Assembly (NCBI RefSeq): GCF_002160135.1
Contig: NZ_NFJZ01000013.1
Location: 21,663 to 85,662 of the forward strand
Source of the DNA: Lachnoclostridium sp. An196
Lineage (GTDB): Bacteria; Bacillota; Clostridia; Lachnospirales; Lachnospiraceae
Length of the DNA: 64,000 bases
Direction: 5' to 3'
Made by a program: the position numbers and the translations under genes. The notes below the pieces were generated by a model. That model was not told where the DNA came from, ran no database searches, and saw nothing but the letters and a program-made list of their open reading frames with translations. The first letter of the stretch is position 1. Every line of letters begins with the position of its first letter. Shown one piece after another: positions 26,854 to 34,292 of this stretch.

Positions 26854-27159
26854 ATGGATTTCTTAGACAAAATCAATGAATTTGCCAGAACAGCCGCTGA
26901 CAAAACCGGCGAAGCCATCGACACCGCCCGGCTGAAAGCCCAGATCATGAACGATACCAAATCCATCAAGGAGCTGGAGGCAAAGATCGGCGAACATTAT
27001 TACAAAAAATTTGCCGCCGGAGAACCCGTAGATGAAGAAGTCATGGAATACTGCACCGCCATCTCCGTCCATAAACAGAGCATAAAAGAAAAAGAAGCGG
27101 CTCTGAGCACGGAACGGACAGTGTCCGGCAACTTTGCGGATGAGGATCCATTCGCATAA
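26854..27159 (+). CDS. Small helical (coiled-coil) protein of unknown function
   Basis: A 101-residue soluble protein, strongly helical and rich in Lys, Glu and Ala, with two predicted amphipathic helices (about 8-50 and 58-85) that could form a coiled-coil hairpin. No signal or membrane segment and no enzymatic motif. A clear TTAAGGAGG precedes the ATG and 66 bases separate it from the kinase gene, so it may be cotranscribed. Similar short proteins are annotated as hypothetical in Clostridia; I do not recognise a function. Confidence 0.7.
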   Translation: MDFLDKINEFARTAADKTGEAIDTARLKAQIMNDTKSIKELEAKIGEHYYKKFAAGEPVDEEVMEYCTAISVHKQSIKEKEAALSTERTVSGNFADEDPFA

Positions 27160-27173
27160 TCTTAAACACATTT

Positions 27174-27198
27174 GGGACTGTGCATTTTGCACAGTCCC
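27174..27198. terminator. Hairpin between convergent genes
   Basis: Perfect 11-base arms GGGACTGTGCA and TGCACAGTCCC around a TTT loop, lying between the small coiled-coil gene and the convergent YbaK gene. There is no long T tract on either side, so efficiency as an intrinsic terminator is uncertain. Confidence 0.6.
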
Positions 27199-27206
27199 AG
27201 GCACTG

Positions 27207-27692
27207 TCACTCCGCAACCACATCCGCATATTCCGCTCCCGCGGCTTTTCTCAGATCTTCCGGCTTAAGTTCCAGCTGTGTTCCGATTCTTCCTCCGCTG
27301 ACCACAATCTTTTCCAGCTTTTCAGCGCTCGCGTCAATCCTGGTCACATACTGTTTCTTCATGCCGACTGCCGTGCAGCCGCCCCGGATATAACCGGTCA
27401 CCTGCTGGATTTCTTTTACATGGATCATGGATAGGGATTTCTCCCCCACTACCTTTGCCGCTTTCTTCAGATCCAGTTCTTTGTCTATGGGAATCACAAA
27501 CACAAAATAATTCTTGCTGTTTCCCACCGTCACCAGCGTCTTATATACCTTTTCATATGGCAGATGCAGCATATCCGCAATCTGGAGCGCATCTACGAAC
27601 TCTTCGCATTCATACGTATGCGCTTCATAAAGGATCTTCATCCGATCCAGGATACGCATAGCATTTGTCTTGATCTCTTTTGATTTCGCCAT
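27207..27692 (-). CDS. ybaK: YbaK/EbsC-type aminoacyl-tRNA deacylase (Cys-tRNA(Pro) deacylase)
   Basis: A 161-residue protein of the YbaK/ProX editing family that hydrolyses mischarged Cys-tRNA(Pro). Recognisable segments are ALQIADMLHLPYEKVYKTLV, FVFVIPIDKELDLKKAAKVV with the catalytic-type lysine region, GYIRGGCTAVGMKK (family GYxxGGxSPxG) and VSGGRIGTQLELKPEDL. Start at the ATG at 27692, which follows GGAGGAAAATC; the in-frame start at 27707 lacks a ribosome binding site. Single gene, convergent to the kinase unit. Confidence 0.9.
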   Translation of the reverse strand: MAKSKEIKTNAMRILDRMKILYEAHTYECEEFVDALQIADMLHLPYEKVYKTLVTVGNSKNYFVFVIPIDKELDLKKAAKVVGEKSLSMIHVKEIQQVTGYIRGGCTAVGMKKQYVTRIDASAEKLEKIVVSGGRIGTQLELKPEDLRKAAGAEYADVVAE

Positions 27693-27824
27693 GATTTTCC
27701 TCCGCACAAGATGTTCTCTACAGGCTATACTTTATCACATCTGCGAAGAATTTCCATACTTTATATTATAATTCGACCGAAGGCGCGCCCGCAAGCGTCA
27801 TCCGGTTCCGAAGGAGGCCTGCTC

Positions 27825-28589
27825 ATGGACACTCTGATGAATGTCAGTCACGTCAGTTATGCGTACCATACCCTGAGCGGGGAGACCATGGCTCTGTCAG
27901 ATATCACCTTTTCCGTGGGAGAGGGGGAATTTCTGGCCATCGTAGGGCCCAGCGGCTGCGGCAAATCCACGCTGCTCTCCCTCCTCTCCGGTCTGATGGA
28001 ACCGGAACAGGGCACCATCGAGATCCGTCAAGATACCGAAGAAGGCAAGACCCAGATCGGATATATGCTCCAGAAAGACCATCTTTTTGAATGGAGGACC
28101 GTCTACCGCAATGTCATCCTGGGACTGGAGATTCAGAACCGGATGACACCGGAAAATCTTTCCCATGTGGATCAGCTTCTGGAAGAATACGGCCTGTCCA
28201 GATTCAAAAATGCCCGTCCTTCCGAGCTGTCCGGCGGTATGCGCCAGCGCGCGGCGCTGATCCGGACGCTGGCCCTGGATCCTCAGCTTCTGTTGTTGGA
28301 TGAACCGTTTTCCGCCCTGGACTATCAAACCCGTCTGAATGTCTGCGACGATGTATATCAGATCATACAAAAAGAAAAAAAGACCGCGGTGCTGGTCACC
28401 CACGATCTTTCTGAAGCTATCAGTATGGCGGACCGGGTCCTGATCCTGTCCAGCCGCCCCGCCGCCGTCCGCAAGACCGTCGAGATCCGATTCACCGCAG
28501 ACGGGCTGACTCCCATGGAGCGGCGGCAGGCTCCGGAATTCAAAGACTATTTCAATGAAATCTGGAAGGAGTTGAATCACTATGCCTGA
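27825..28589 (+). CDS. ABC transporter ATP-binding protein, NitT/TauT type
   Basis: A 254-residue ATPase of the nitrate/sulfonate/taurine/thiamine-precursor importer group. Walker A GPSGCGKST, Q-loop YMLQKDHLFEWRTVYRN, signature LSGGMRQRAALIRTLA, Walker B LLLDEPFSALD and the H-loop VTHDLSEA are all present. Start at the ATG at 27825 with AAGGAGG eight bases upstream. Overlaps the permease gene by 8 bases. No substrate-binding protein gene is adjacent, so the substrate is open. Confidence 0.92.
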   Translation: MDTLMNVSHVSYAYHTLSGETMALSDITFSVGEGEFLAIVGPSGCGKSTLLSLLSGLMEPEQGTIEIRQDTEEGKTQIGYMLQKDHLFEWRTVYRNVILGLEIQNRMTPENLSHVDQLLEEYGLSRFKNARPSELSGGMRQRAALIRTLALDPQLLLLDEPFSALDYQTRLNVCDDVYQIIQKEKKTAVLVTHDLSEAISMADRVLILSSRPAAVRKTVEIRFTADGLTPMERRQAPEFKDYFNEIWKELNHYA

Positions 28590-29385
28590 TGTTTCTCTCC
28601 GCCAGGCGGAATATATCCGCCGCCACCGCCGCCACCATCATCTGGTCGCTCTCTGCCGTTTCCTGGCTTTTGCCGGCTTCCTGGTCCTCTGGGAGATCAG
28701 TGTCAATCTGGAATGGATCGATGCCTTTATCTTCAGCAGTCCCAGCCGGGTACTGCAGACAATTCTGGAAATGGGCGGTGACCACACCCTGTTCCGCCAT
28801 ACCGGCATCACTCTTTATGAGACTCTGCTGAGTTTTGCCCTGGTCATTCTGGTCAGTTTTCTGGCAGCGACTCTTCTATGGTTCTCCAGTTCTCTCTCCG
28901 AGATCCTGGAGCCCTGGCTGGTCATACTGAACAGTCTGCCCAAATCAGCTCTGGCCCCGCTCCTGATTGTATGGCTGGGCGCCAACATGAAGACGATCAT
29001 CATCGCCGGTATGTCCGTGGCAGTATTTGGCAGTATCATCAGCATGTATACAGCGTTTCGCACTACAGATGAAGAAGAGATCAAACTGATCTACACGCTC
29101 GGCGGCTCCCGCATGCAGGTGCTTCGCTGCGTAGTATTTCCATCCAGCGTACCCGCCATCATCAGCATCCTGAAGGTCAACATCGGCCTTTGTCTGGTCG
29201 GCGTCATCATCGGCGAATTCCTGGCCGCCCGGGAAGGGCTGGGATATCTCATCATATACTCCAGCCAGGTATTCAAGCTGAACTATCTGATCGCCGCCCT
29301 GATCATCCTTTGCCTCATCGCCTTCTGCCTGTATCAGGCGATCCAGAAGCTGGAGCACCATATCCGGAAAAACAGAAAACTCTAG
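28582..29385 (+). CDS. ABC transporter permease, NitT/TauT type
   Basis: A 267-residue inner-membrane permease with about six membrane helices and the BPD-type EAA loop TDEEEIKLIYTLGGSRMQVLR that docks to the ATPase. N-terminal positively charged, histidine-rich leader (RRHRRHHH) precedes the first helix. Pairs with the ATPase gene it overlaps. The binding protein usually found in such operons (sulfonate, taurine, hydroxymethylpyrimidine) is missing; the neighbouring genes downstream are on the opposite strand, so the partner must be elsewhere. Confidence 0.92.
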   Translation: MPDVSLRQAEYIRRHRRHHHLVALCRFLAFAGFLVLWEISVNLEWIDAFIFSSPSRVLQTILEMGGDHTLFRHTGITLYETLLSFALVILVSFLAATLLWFSSSLSEILEPWLVILNSLPKSALAPLLIVWLGANMKTIIIAGMSVAVFGSIISMYTAFRTTDEEEIKLIYTLGGSRMQVLRCVVFPSSVPAIISILKVNIGLCLVGVIIGEFLAAREGLGYLIIYSSQVFKLNYLIAALIILCLIAFCLYQAIQKLEHHIRKNRKL

Positions 29386-30332
29386 ATTTCCTCCTGCGCA
29401 GTACGCACTGCCTTCAGGATCGCCTGTTCCATTACCTCCGCAGCCAGCGTTCCTGCCATATTGATATCTGCTTCCACCTCTCCGCAGGACGCGGCATAGA
29501 TCGTGTCTCCGTCCGCCATCGTCCCTACCGGATAGATACAGCGGGCGTAGGCACATCTGGTCATAGAAGCGATCTTCCCCATCTCTGCTTTGGAAAACCT
29601 TCCGTTAGTCACTACAGCGCCAATCGTGGTATTTCCGGCAAACAGATCTGTCTTTCGGCTGATTTTATACATCTCCCGGCAGCTGTCTGCAAAACCGGTT
29701 CCATCTTCGGTCCGCAGCCCGGCGATCCTCTGTCCGCACGAGGGATCTACAATATCTCCCAGGGCATTGACTGCCACCACCGCCGCCATCTTAAGCTCCC
29801 CTGCCTGCACCGCACAAATACCCAGTCCGGACTTCATGGCCCGCTCCATTCCATAGAGCTTGCCCACCGAAGCGCCGGTTCCTGCGCCTCTGCTTCCGCA
29901 GAAAGGACTGTTATGCTCTGCGTCCAGACACGCGTCATATCCCATACGGGCGTCCGGCCGCACATCGGCTCTTCCCAGGCCCAGATCATAGATACAGGAC
30001 TGGCAGACCAGAGGCACCTTCGCAAACCCGGTGTCAAAACCGACTCCCCGTTCTTCCAGATAACGCATGACGCCGTCTCCGGCCGCCAGGCCGTAGGCAG
30101 ATCCTCCGGAAAGCACGATGGCATGGACCGGATTGTCCGCAGTAAGCGGATCGGCCAGAAGAGTCTCACGGGACGCAGGCCCTCCGCCGCTCACATCTAT
30201 TCCTACCCTGGCTCCCTGATCAAACAAAAGTACCGTGACTCCTGTCTTAGCCTCCTCATCCTGAGCGTTCCCTATCCTCAGGCCTTCGATCCGGCCTGCC
30301 GGAATCTCCTGCAGTACATCGCTATGCAGCAT
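29382..30332 (-). CDS. P1 family (S58) peptidase, DmpA-like aminopeptidase
   Basis: A 316-residue Ntn-fold peptidase of family S58, which matures by self-cleavage before a Ser/Thr nucleophile. Family blocks seen are GLRIGNAQDEEAKTGVTVLL, LSGGSAYGLAAGDGVMRYL, GRPDARMGYDACLDA-like segments and the cleavage region NTTIGAVVTNGRFSKAEM, where a threonine replaces the serine of DmpA. Known members release N-terminal D- or beta-amino acids. It follows an ECF transporter S component by 21 bases and is cotranscribed with it, suggesting action on an imported compound. The last four bases overlap the end of the convergent permease gene. Confidence 0.88.
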   Translation of the reverse strand: MLHSDVLQEIPAGRIEGLRIGNAQDEEAKTGVTVLLFDQGARVGIDVSGGGPASRETLLADPLTADNPVHAIVLSGGSAYGLAAGDGVMRYLEERGVGFDTGFAKVPLVCQSCIYDLGLGRADVRPDARMGYDACLDAEHNSPFCGSRGAGTGASVGKLYGMERAMKSGLGICAVQAGELKMAAVVAVNALGDIVDPSCGQRIAGLRTEDGTGFADSCREMYKISRKTDLFAGNTTIGAVVTNGRFSKAEMGKIASMTRCAYARCIYPVGTMADGDTIYAASCGEVEADINMAGTLAAEVMEQAILKAVRTAQEEI

Positions 30333-30353
30333 TCTTCTTATCTCCTCCTCTTC

Positions 30354-30959
30354 TTATACCTGTTTCAGCGCCACCGCCAGCGTCCGCGACACAGCGCCTG
30401 CGATCACGCAGCATACAGCCGCCTCAATCAATCCCTGGACACCCACAAACGCCACCACGAACAGGAAAGGGTTGGTCGTTCCAAAGGTCTGTGCAAATCC
30501 CTGGATATAATCCGTCTGATAGAAAAATACAACCAGGGAAGTCATGTAAAGCACTGTATTCAAAACCGGGCATGCCAGACTTGCCGTCAAATATGCTCCA
30601 TTCTTCATCACCTTTCTGGCGGCACGGAAGATCAGTCCGCACAGCCACCCTTCCAGAACTCTCGGCACAATACATGTAAACGCCGTCGCCGCAGGATTTA
30701 TGCTGAACAGCATAGTTCCGAAAAAGCCAATGCCGAAACATTGCATCAGACTGGTAATTCCAAAAGCCAGGCCGCATACGGCACCCCCTTTCGGCCCCAG
30801 CAGGATAGCTCCGACCGCCACCGGCACGGTCAGGAAAGTGATAGACAGACCCAGGGTCTGAAAATACCCCAGCGGCGTAAAGGCCATGATAAAGATGATC
30901 GCCACCATCAATGCCAGTTCCACCATGTACAAAGTGCCCGTTGTGTTGTTATTCCTCAT
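30354..30959 (-). CDS. ECF transporter S component (possibly pantothenate, PanT-like)
   Basis: A 201-residue membrane protein with about six hydrophobic helices, typical of the substrate-binding S subunits of energy-coupling factor vitamin importers. N-terminal MVAIIFIMAFTPLGYFQTLG and SITFLTVPVAVGAILLGP, then GFGITSLMQCF-like and FSINPAATAFTCIVPRVLEG are reminiscent of proteins annotated PanT, so pantothenate is a tentative substrate. The ATG at 30959 has AAGGAG six bases upstream. It needs the EcfAA'T module encoded elsewhere. A long structured leader precedes it and a P1 peptidase gene follows in the same transcript. Confidence 0.85.
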   Translation of the reverse strand: MRNNNTTGTLYMVELALMVAIIFIMAFTPLGYFQTLGLSITFLTVPVAVGAILLGPKGGAVCGLAFGITSLMQCFGIGFFGTMLFSINPAATAFTCIVPRVLEGWLCGLIFRAARKVMKNGAYLTASLACPVLNTVLYMTSLVVFFYQTDYIQGFAQTFGTTNPFLFVVAFVGVQGLIEAAVCCVIAGAVSRTLAVALKQV

Positions 30960-31044
30960 TTTTTTCTCCTTCCGGCTGATAAAACGGCGCATACGCGTCC
31001 CCTGTCTTTCAGCTCTTTAAATTTTGGGGATTCTAGAAATTGGT

Positions 31045-31174
31045 GAAAACGCAGTCAGCCTGCATACAGAACAGACATACGGCCTTATATGAGTTGCCGC
31101 CTTGGTCGGCACTTTTTAAACCGGATGTCCATATGAATCAAGATATCAGAAACAGTATATGGCGATGCGTTTTC
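31045..31174 (-). promoter_or_regulatory. Structured leader RNA upstream of the ECF S component (unassigned)
   Basis: Within the 370-base gap between divergent genes, the minus-strand leader of the ECF gene has a perfect 9-base closing stem, GAAAACGCA (31174-31166) with TGCGTTTTC (31053-31045), enclosing 112 bases. Inside are a hairpin GCCG-ACCAAGG-CGGC and a pairing of CCATAT with ATATGG. The layout (promoter, closed multi-stem domain, about 85 further bases, start codon) resembles a riboswitch. It does not match TPP, FMN, cobalamin, SAM, lysine, purine, THF or preQ1-I signatures that I know. I see no gene in the gap. Confidence 0.45.
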
Positions 31175-31195
31175 TCGCAAGAATAACGTTCCCTT

Positions 31196-31225
31196 ATAAT
31201 ATAACACACCAGTTCAAAATAACAA
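31196..31225 (-). promoter_or_regulatory. Possible promoter of the ECF S component and peptidase
   Basis: TTGTTA (31225-31220) and TATTAT (31201-31196) with an 18-base spacer on the minus strand, placing the start just before the closing stem of the structured leader. Confidence 0.4.
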
Positions 31226-31238
31226 CCATATATTTCTG

Positions 31239-31267
31239 TTGACGAAAAAGAGATTCTGTGATATCTT
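31239..31267 (+). promoter_or_regulatory. Promoter of sdpR-sdpI
   Basis: TTGACG (31239-31244) and TATCTT (31262-31267), 17-base spacer, about 60 bases upstream of the sdpR start. Confidence 0.6.
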
Positions 31268-31329
31268 TTATTTAGACATTTAGAAAATCATCTAATTATT
31301 ATGAAAAAATGGAAAAAGGAGGCATGTTT

Positions 31330-31611
31330 ATGGGATTTCAGGATAGTTTCAAAGCGCTGTCCGACCCTACGAGGCGGGAAATTCTTTCTCTTCTTCGCGC
31401 CGGTCCCATGACGGTAGGCGAGATTCTGGAACACTTTGATATGACCGGAGCCTCGCTCTCCCACCATCTCTCGGTCCTCCGGCAGGCCGGTCTGATCGAT
31501 GATGAGAAAAAGGGCAAATATATCTTCTATACTTTAAATACCACCGTACTGGACGACATCCTGAAATGGATGATGTCGCTGAAAGGAGTGTCTGACCATG
31601 AGGAACACTAA
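31330..31611 (+). CDS. sdpR: SdpR-type autorepressor (ArsR fold)
   Basis: A 93-residue winged-helix repressor of the ArsR superfamily. The N-terminal FQDSFKALSDPTRREILSLL, the helix GPMTVGEILEHFDMTGASLS and HHLSVLRQAGLI are typical of the SdpR subgroup; there are no metal-binding CxC motifs. In Bacillus subtilis SdpR is an autorepressor held at the membrane by SdpI. Here sdpI follows with a 14-base overlap. Start at the ATG at 31330, seven bases after GGAGG. Confidence 0.88.
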   Translation: MGFQDSFKALSDPTRREILSLLRAGPMTVGEILEHFDMTGASLSHHLSVLRQAGLIDDEKKGKYIFYTLNTTVLDDILKWMMSLKGVSDHEEH

Positions 31612-32254
31612 ACTTCGTATCGTGAATTATGTCATTGCCGTCTGCAATCTTCTGCTGGCCGGCGTCTTTTATCCGCTTCTTCCGGACCGGATCCCCATGA
31701 ACTGGAGCTTTGACGGTACCGCTGCCTACAGTGCCAAGTATGAAATATTTCTCATGTGCGGCATGGGTATCCTGATCGCTTTTCTCCTGGATGTACTGCC
31801 CAAGATTGATCCCAGACGACAGAACTACCAGAAGTTCAGCTCATATTATGACAGTTTCTGCATAGTTATACAGTTATTCCTCCTGGCCATGACCGGAATC
31901 ATCCTGACAGAAAGCTTCCGTCCCGGAACAGTCTCCGTCCAGTATGTCGTCATGCTCGCCGTGGGACTGCTGTTTATGTATATCGGCAACATCATGCCTA
32001 AATTCAAAAGCAATTTTTTCTGCGGCGTCAAGACGCCGTGGGCCCTGTCCAGCGAAGAAATCTGGCGCAAAAGCCAGCGCCTGGGCGGAAAATGTTTTTT
32101 CATCGCCGGGATACTGGTCATCTTCTCCCTGCTGCTCCCAAGCCCTGAGACGGCGTACGCGGTCGTTTTAGCTGCTGTCTTTGCGGCCGCTCTGATACCC
32201 TGCGTAATGTCCTATGTGTGGTGGCGTCAGGAGCAAAACAGTGAAAAGCACTGA
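31598..32254 (+). CDS. sdpI: SdpI-family membrane protein
   Basis: A 218-residue membrane protein with about six hydrophobic helices and the SdpI family blocks YPLLPDRIPMNWSFDGTAAY near the N-terminus and NFFCGVKTPWALSSEEIWRK (family GIRTPWTLSNExVWxKTHR) in the second half. In Bacillus SdpI is both immunity protein against the SDP toxin and receptor for SdpR. No sdpC-like toxin gene is nearby, as is usual for the many SdpRI pairs in Firmicutes. Coupled to sdpR by overlap. Confidence 0.9.
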   Translation: MRNTKLRIVNYVIAVCNLLLAGVFYPLLPDRIPMNWSFDGTAAYSAKYEIFLMCGMGILIAFLLDVLPKIDPRRQNYQKFSSYYDSFCIVIQLFLLAMTGIILTESFRPGTVSVQYVVMLAVGLLFMYIGNIMPKFKSNFFCGVKTPWALSSEEIWRKSQRLGGKCFFIAGILVIFSLLLPSPETAYAVVLAAVFAAALIPCVMSYVWWRQEQNSEKH

Positions 32255-32270
32255 GACTTATTTCGACAAT

Positions 32271-32311
32271 AGACGGCGTCCTGCTCCTTTGTGGAGGACA
32301 GGGCGCCGTCT
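32271..32311. terminator. Terminator between sdpI and the convergent ABC permease
   Basis: Long stem AGACGGCG...CGCCGTCT with inner TCCTG/CAGG-type pairing, placed 17 bases after sdpI and 18 bases after the permease stop on the other strand. A short A/T-rich run flanks each side. Confidence 0.6.
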
Positions 32312-32328
32312 GCGCAGAAAAAACTTTT

Positions 32329-33378
32329 CTATTTCGCCCGAATCTCCTGCCGCATAAAGCACACGTAGGATCCGGCAAATGTAATCAGCATCAATGCGAT
32401 CAACCCCGCCAGGTGAGGCCATACCAGCAGAAGGCTCTGTCCCAGGCTCAGATATCCGCTGATCGCTCCGGACAGGGACTCTACCGTGATCACATTCACG
32501 GAACGCACACTGGGATTCATAATCGTCGTTACGGCCTCGCTGTACAGATAATACGGCGAAAGCCTGTTGATATCCAGCTCCAGTGTATAATTTCCATAAG
32601 AATTGTAAAGCGCCTGCATCTCATTATTCACGGGATACACCAGATTGGCGATCATGCTGGCCACCAGTCCCATGAACAGCGCGCAGAACAGCCACACTCC
32701 GATTGCCGCCATGGCGGAGGCCGCCGCATTCTGACAGATCACCGAAAACCAGAGCGATAATCCCAGCCAGAAACTGATATAGACTGCCGTAAAGAGCAGA
32801 AACACAAAAATTCTGGCGATCTCTTCCAGGCTGGGCGGCACCCCCAGGCACAGAAGCCCCAGAGCTCCGATGGAGACGCCCATGGCAAATACCATCGTGA
32901 AAATCAACGTGGTCCCTGCAAGAAATTTCCCGTTTATAATAGAATCCCGGTAGATAGGCTGAGCGGCGATGCGGTACAGCGTCCGCTCGGATTTCTCTCC
33001 GCTGATTCCGTCAAATCCCAGGATCACGCCTACAAACGGTCCCAGGAGAGCGATAAAGGACATAAAAGAGGGTATAGAACTCCCGCTCGTAGTGTACAGG
33101 GCCAGAAACAGATAATCCGATCCTTCCGAAGAAGTGATACCGGTAAGCGCCCCATAAAGGCTGGCATAGCTGGTCACACAGACCAGGACCAGGATCATCA
33201 GAAACTTTTTGCTTCGGATATGATCCATCATTTCCTTCTGATAAAGCGCGTGAAGTCCCCGGATATTATCTTCATTCCTTGCGAAAACCGCGTCCAAGCT
33301 TCGGAAAACGCGTTCCCAAAGCTGTCCGGGACTGCTGTTCTTTTTCGGCTTTTTCAAAATACCGGCTGTAAATTTCAT
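32329..33378 (-). CDS. ABC-2 type transporter permease
   Basis: A 349-residue membrane protein with a soluble N-terminus and about six membrane helices in the ABC-2 exporter arrangement, including the early GISGEKSERTLYRIAAQPIYR loop typical of COG1277-type permeases. Start at the ATG at 33378, which lies eight bases after AAAGGAGG although it is inside the end of the ATPase gene: the overlap is 107 bases. Forms a three-gene unit with the ATPase and the NEW3-domain protein upstream. Substrate unknown. Confidence 0.88.
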   Translation of the reverse strand: MKFTAGILKKPKKNSSPGQLWERVFRSLDAVFARNEDNIRGLHALYQKEMMDHIRSKKFLMILVLVCVTSYASLYGALTGITSSEGSDYLFLALYTTSGSSIPSFMSFIALLGPFVGVILGFDGISGEKSERTLYRIAAQPIYRDSIINGKFLAGTTLIFTMVFAMGVSIGALGLLCLGVPPSLEEIARIFVFLLFTAVYISFWLGLSLWFSVICQNAAASAMAAIGVWLFCALFMGLVASMIANLVYPVNNEMQALYNSYGNYTLELDINRLSPYYLYSEAVTTIMNPSVRSVNVITVESLSGAISGYLSLGQSLLLVWPHLAGLIALMLITFAGSYVCFMRQEIRAK

Positions 33379-34279
33379 CCAGATCTCCTCCTTTCTGACG
33401 AAGCTGCAGCAATGTATAACCGTTTGCCGCCAGCGCAAGCGTCGCTTTCCTTCTCAAATCCTCTCTGGACCGGACGATCAGCAGCTCGCCCTCCCTTTCT
33501 ACAGAATCAACGCCTTCCATTCTGCTCATAAGCTGAACCAGCGCGTCATTATCCGGCTCGGCGGCAAGCTCCAGCGTATATCTGCCTTCACTCTCCATCT
33601 GCCGGCCCAACTCTTCGATTGTCCCGCAGGCAATCAGACGCCCGTCCACAAAGATACCTACCCGGTCGCAGATCTGCTGGATCTGATATAGCTGATGGGA
33701 GGAGATCAGGATTGTTCTGCCGTCTTTTTCTGAGAGTTCCCGGATCAGTCTCAAAAGATCCCGCATACCCTGAGGATCGATGCCCAGCGTCGGTTCATCC
33801 ATGATAATGACCTCCGGATCCTTAATCAATACATCCGCGATACCCAGCCTCTGTTTCATACCTCTGGAATATGTTCCCGTCTTTTTATCCGCCGCATCTG
33901 TCATACCGACCCGCTCCAGAAGGTTTTCCGTCCGTTCCCGGATCACATCTTCCGGCAGACCGTTCAGGCGTCCGGTAAAATACAGATTCTCACGTCCGGT
34001 CATATCACTGTAAAATCCCACATTGTCCGGCAGATATCCTACAATCCTTTTCACATTAATCGGATCCCTGGTACAGTCTTTTCCGTCTATCCATGCCTGT
34101 CCGTCGCCGGGTTCCGTCAGTCCCAGAAGCATCAGGGTAGTTGTGGTCTTTCCTGCGCCGTTTGGCCCCAGGAGGCCAAATACTTCGCCTTTCTGAATCG
34201 TCAGATTCAGATGGTCCACCGCTACTTTCTCTCCGTAACGTTTTGTCAGACCTATGGTTTGAATAATCGTCTCCTTCAT
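33272..34279 (-). CDS. ABC transporter ATP-binding protein (exporter type)
   Basis: A 335-residue ATPase: Walker A GPNGAGKTT, Q-loop VGYLPDNVGFYSDMTGREN, signature TYSRGMKQRLGIADVLI, Walker B VIIMDEPTLGIDPQG and SSHQLYQIQQICDRV. The signature SRGMK and the C-terminal extension of about 100 residues are typical of CcmA/YxlF-like exporter ATPases. It is preceded after 13 bases by the NEW3-domain gene and overlaps the permease by 107 bases. Confidence 0.92.
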   Translation of the reverse strand: MKETIIQTIGLTKRYGEKVAVDHLNLTIQKGEVFGLLGPNGAGKTTTTLMLLGLTEPGDGQAWIDGKDCTRDPINVKRIVGYLPDNVGFYSDMTGRENLYFTGRLNGLPEDVIRERTENLLERVGMTDAADKKTGTYSRGMKQRLGIADVLIKDPEVIIMDEPTLGIDPQGMRDLLRLIRELSEKDGRTILISSHQLYQIQQICDRVGIFVDGRLIACGTIEELGRQMESEGRYTLELAAEPDNDALVQLMSRMEGVDSVEREGELLIVRSREDLRRKATLALAANGYTLLQLRQKGGDLDEIYSRYFEKAEKEQQSRTALGTRFPKLGRGFRKE

Positions 34280-34292
34280 GGCTGTTCACCGC

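Noticed and set aside
29190..31046. Plus-strand open frame of 618 codons across the peptidase and ECF S component
   Set aside because: It is antisense to two well-supported genes, is rich in His, Arg, Gln and Ser as expected for a reverse frame, and has no ribosome binding site or recognisable domain.
31598..32254. A complete SDP-type cannibalism toxin locus
   Set aside because: Only sdpR and sdpI are present; no sdpABC genes are seen, so this is an SdpRI pair, not a toxin system.
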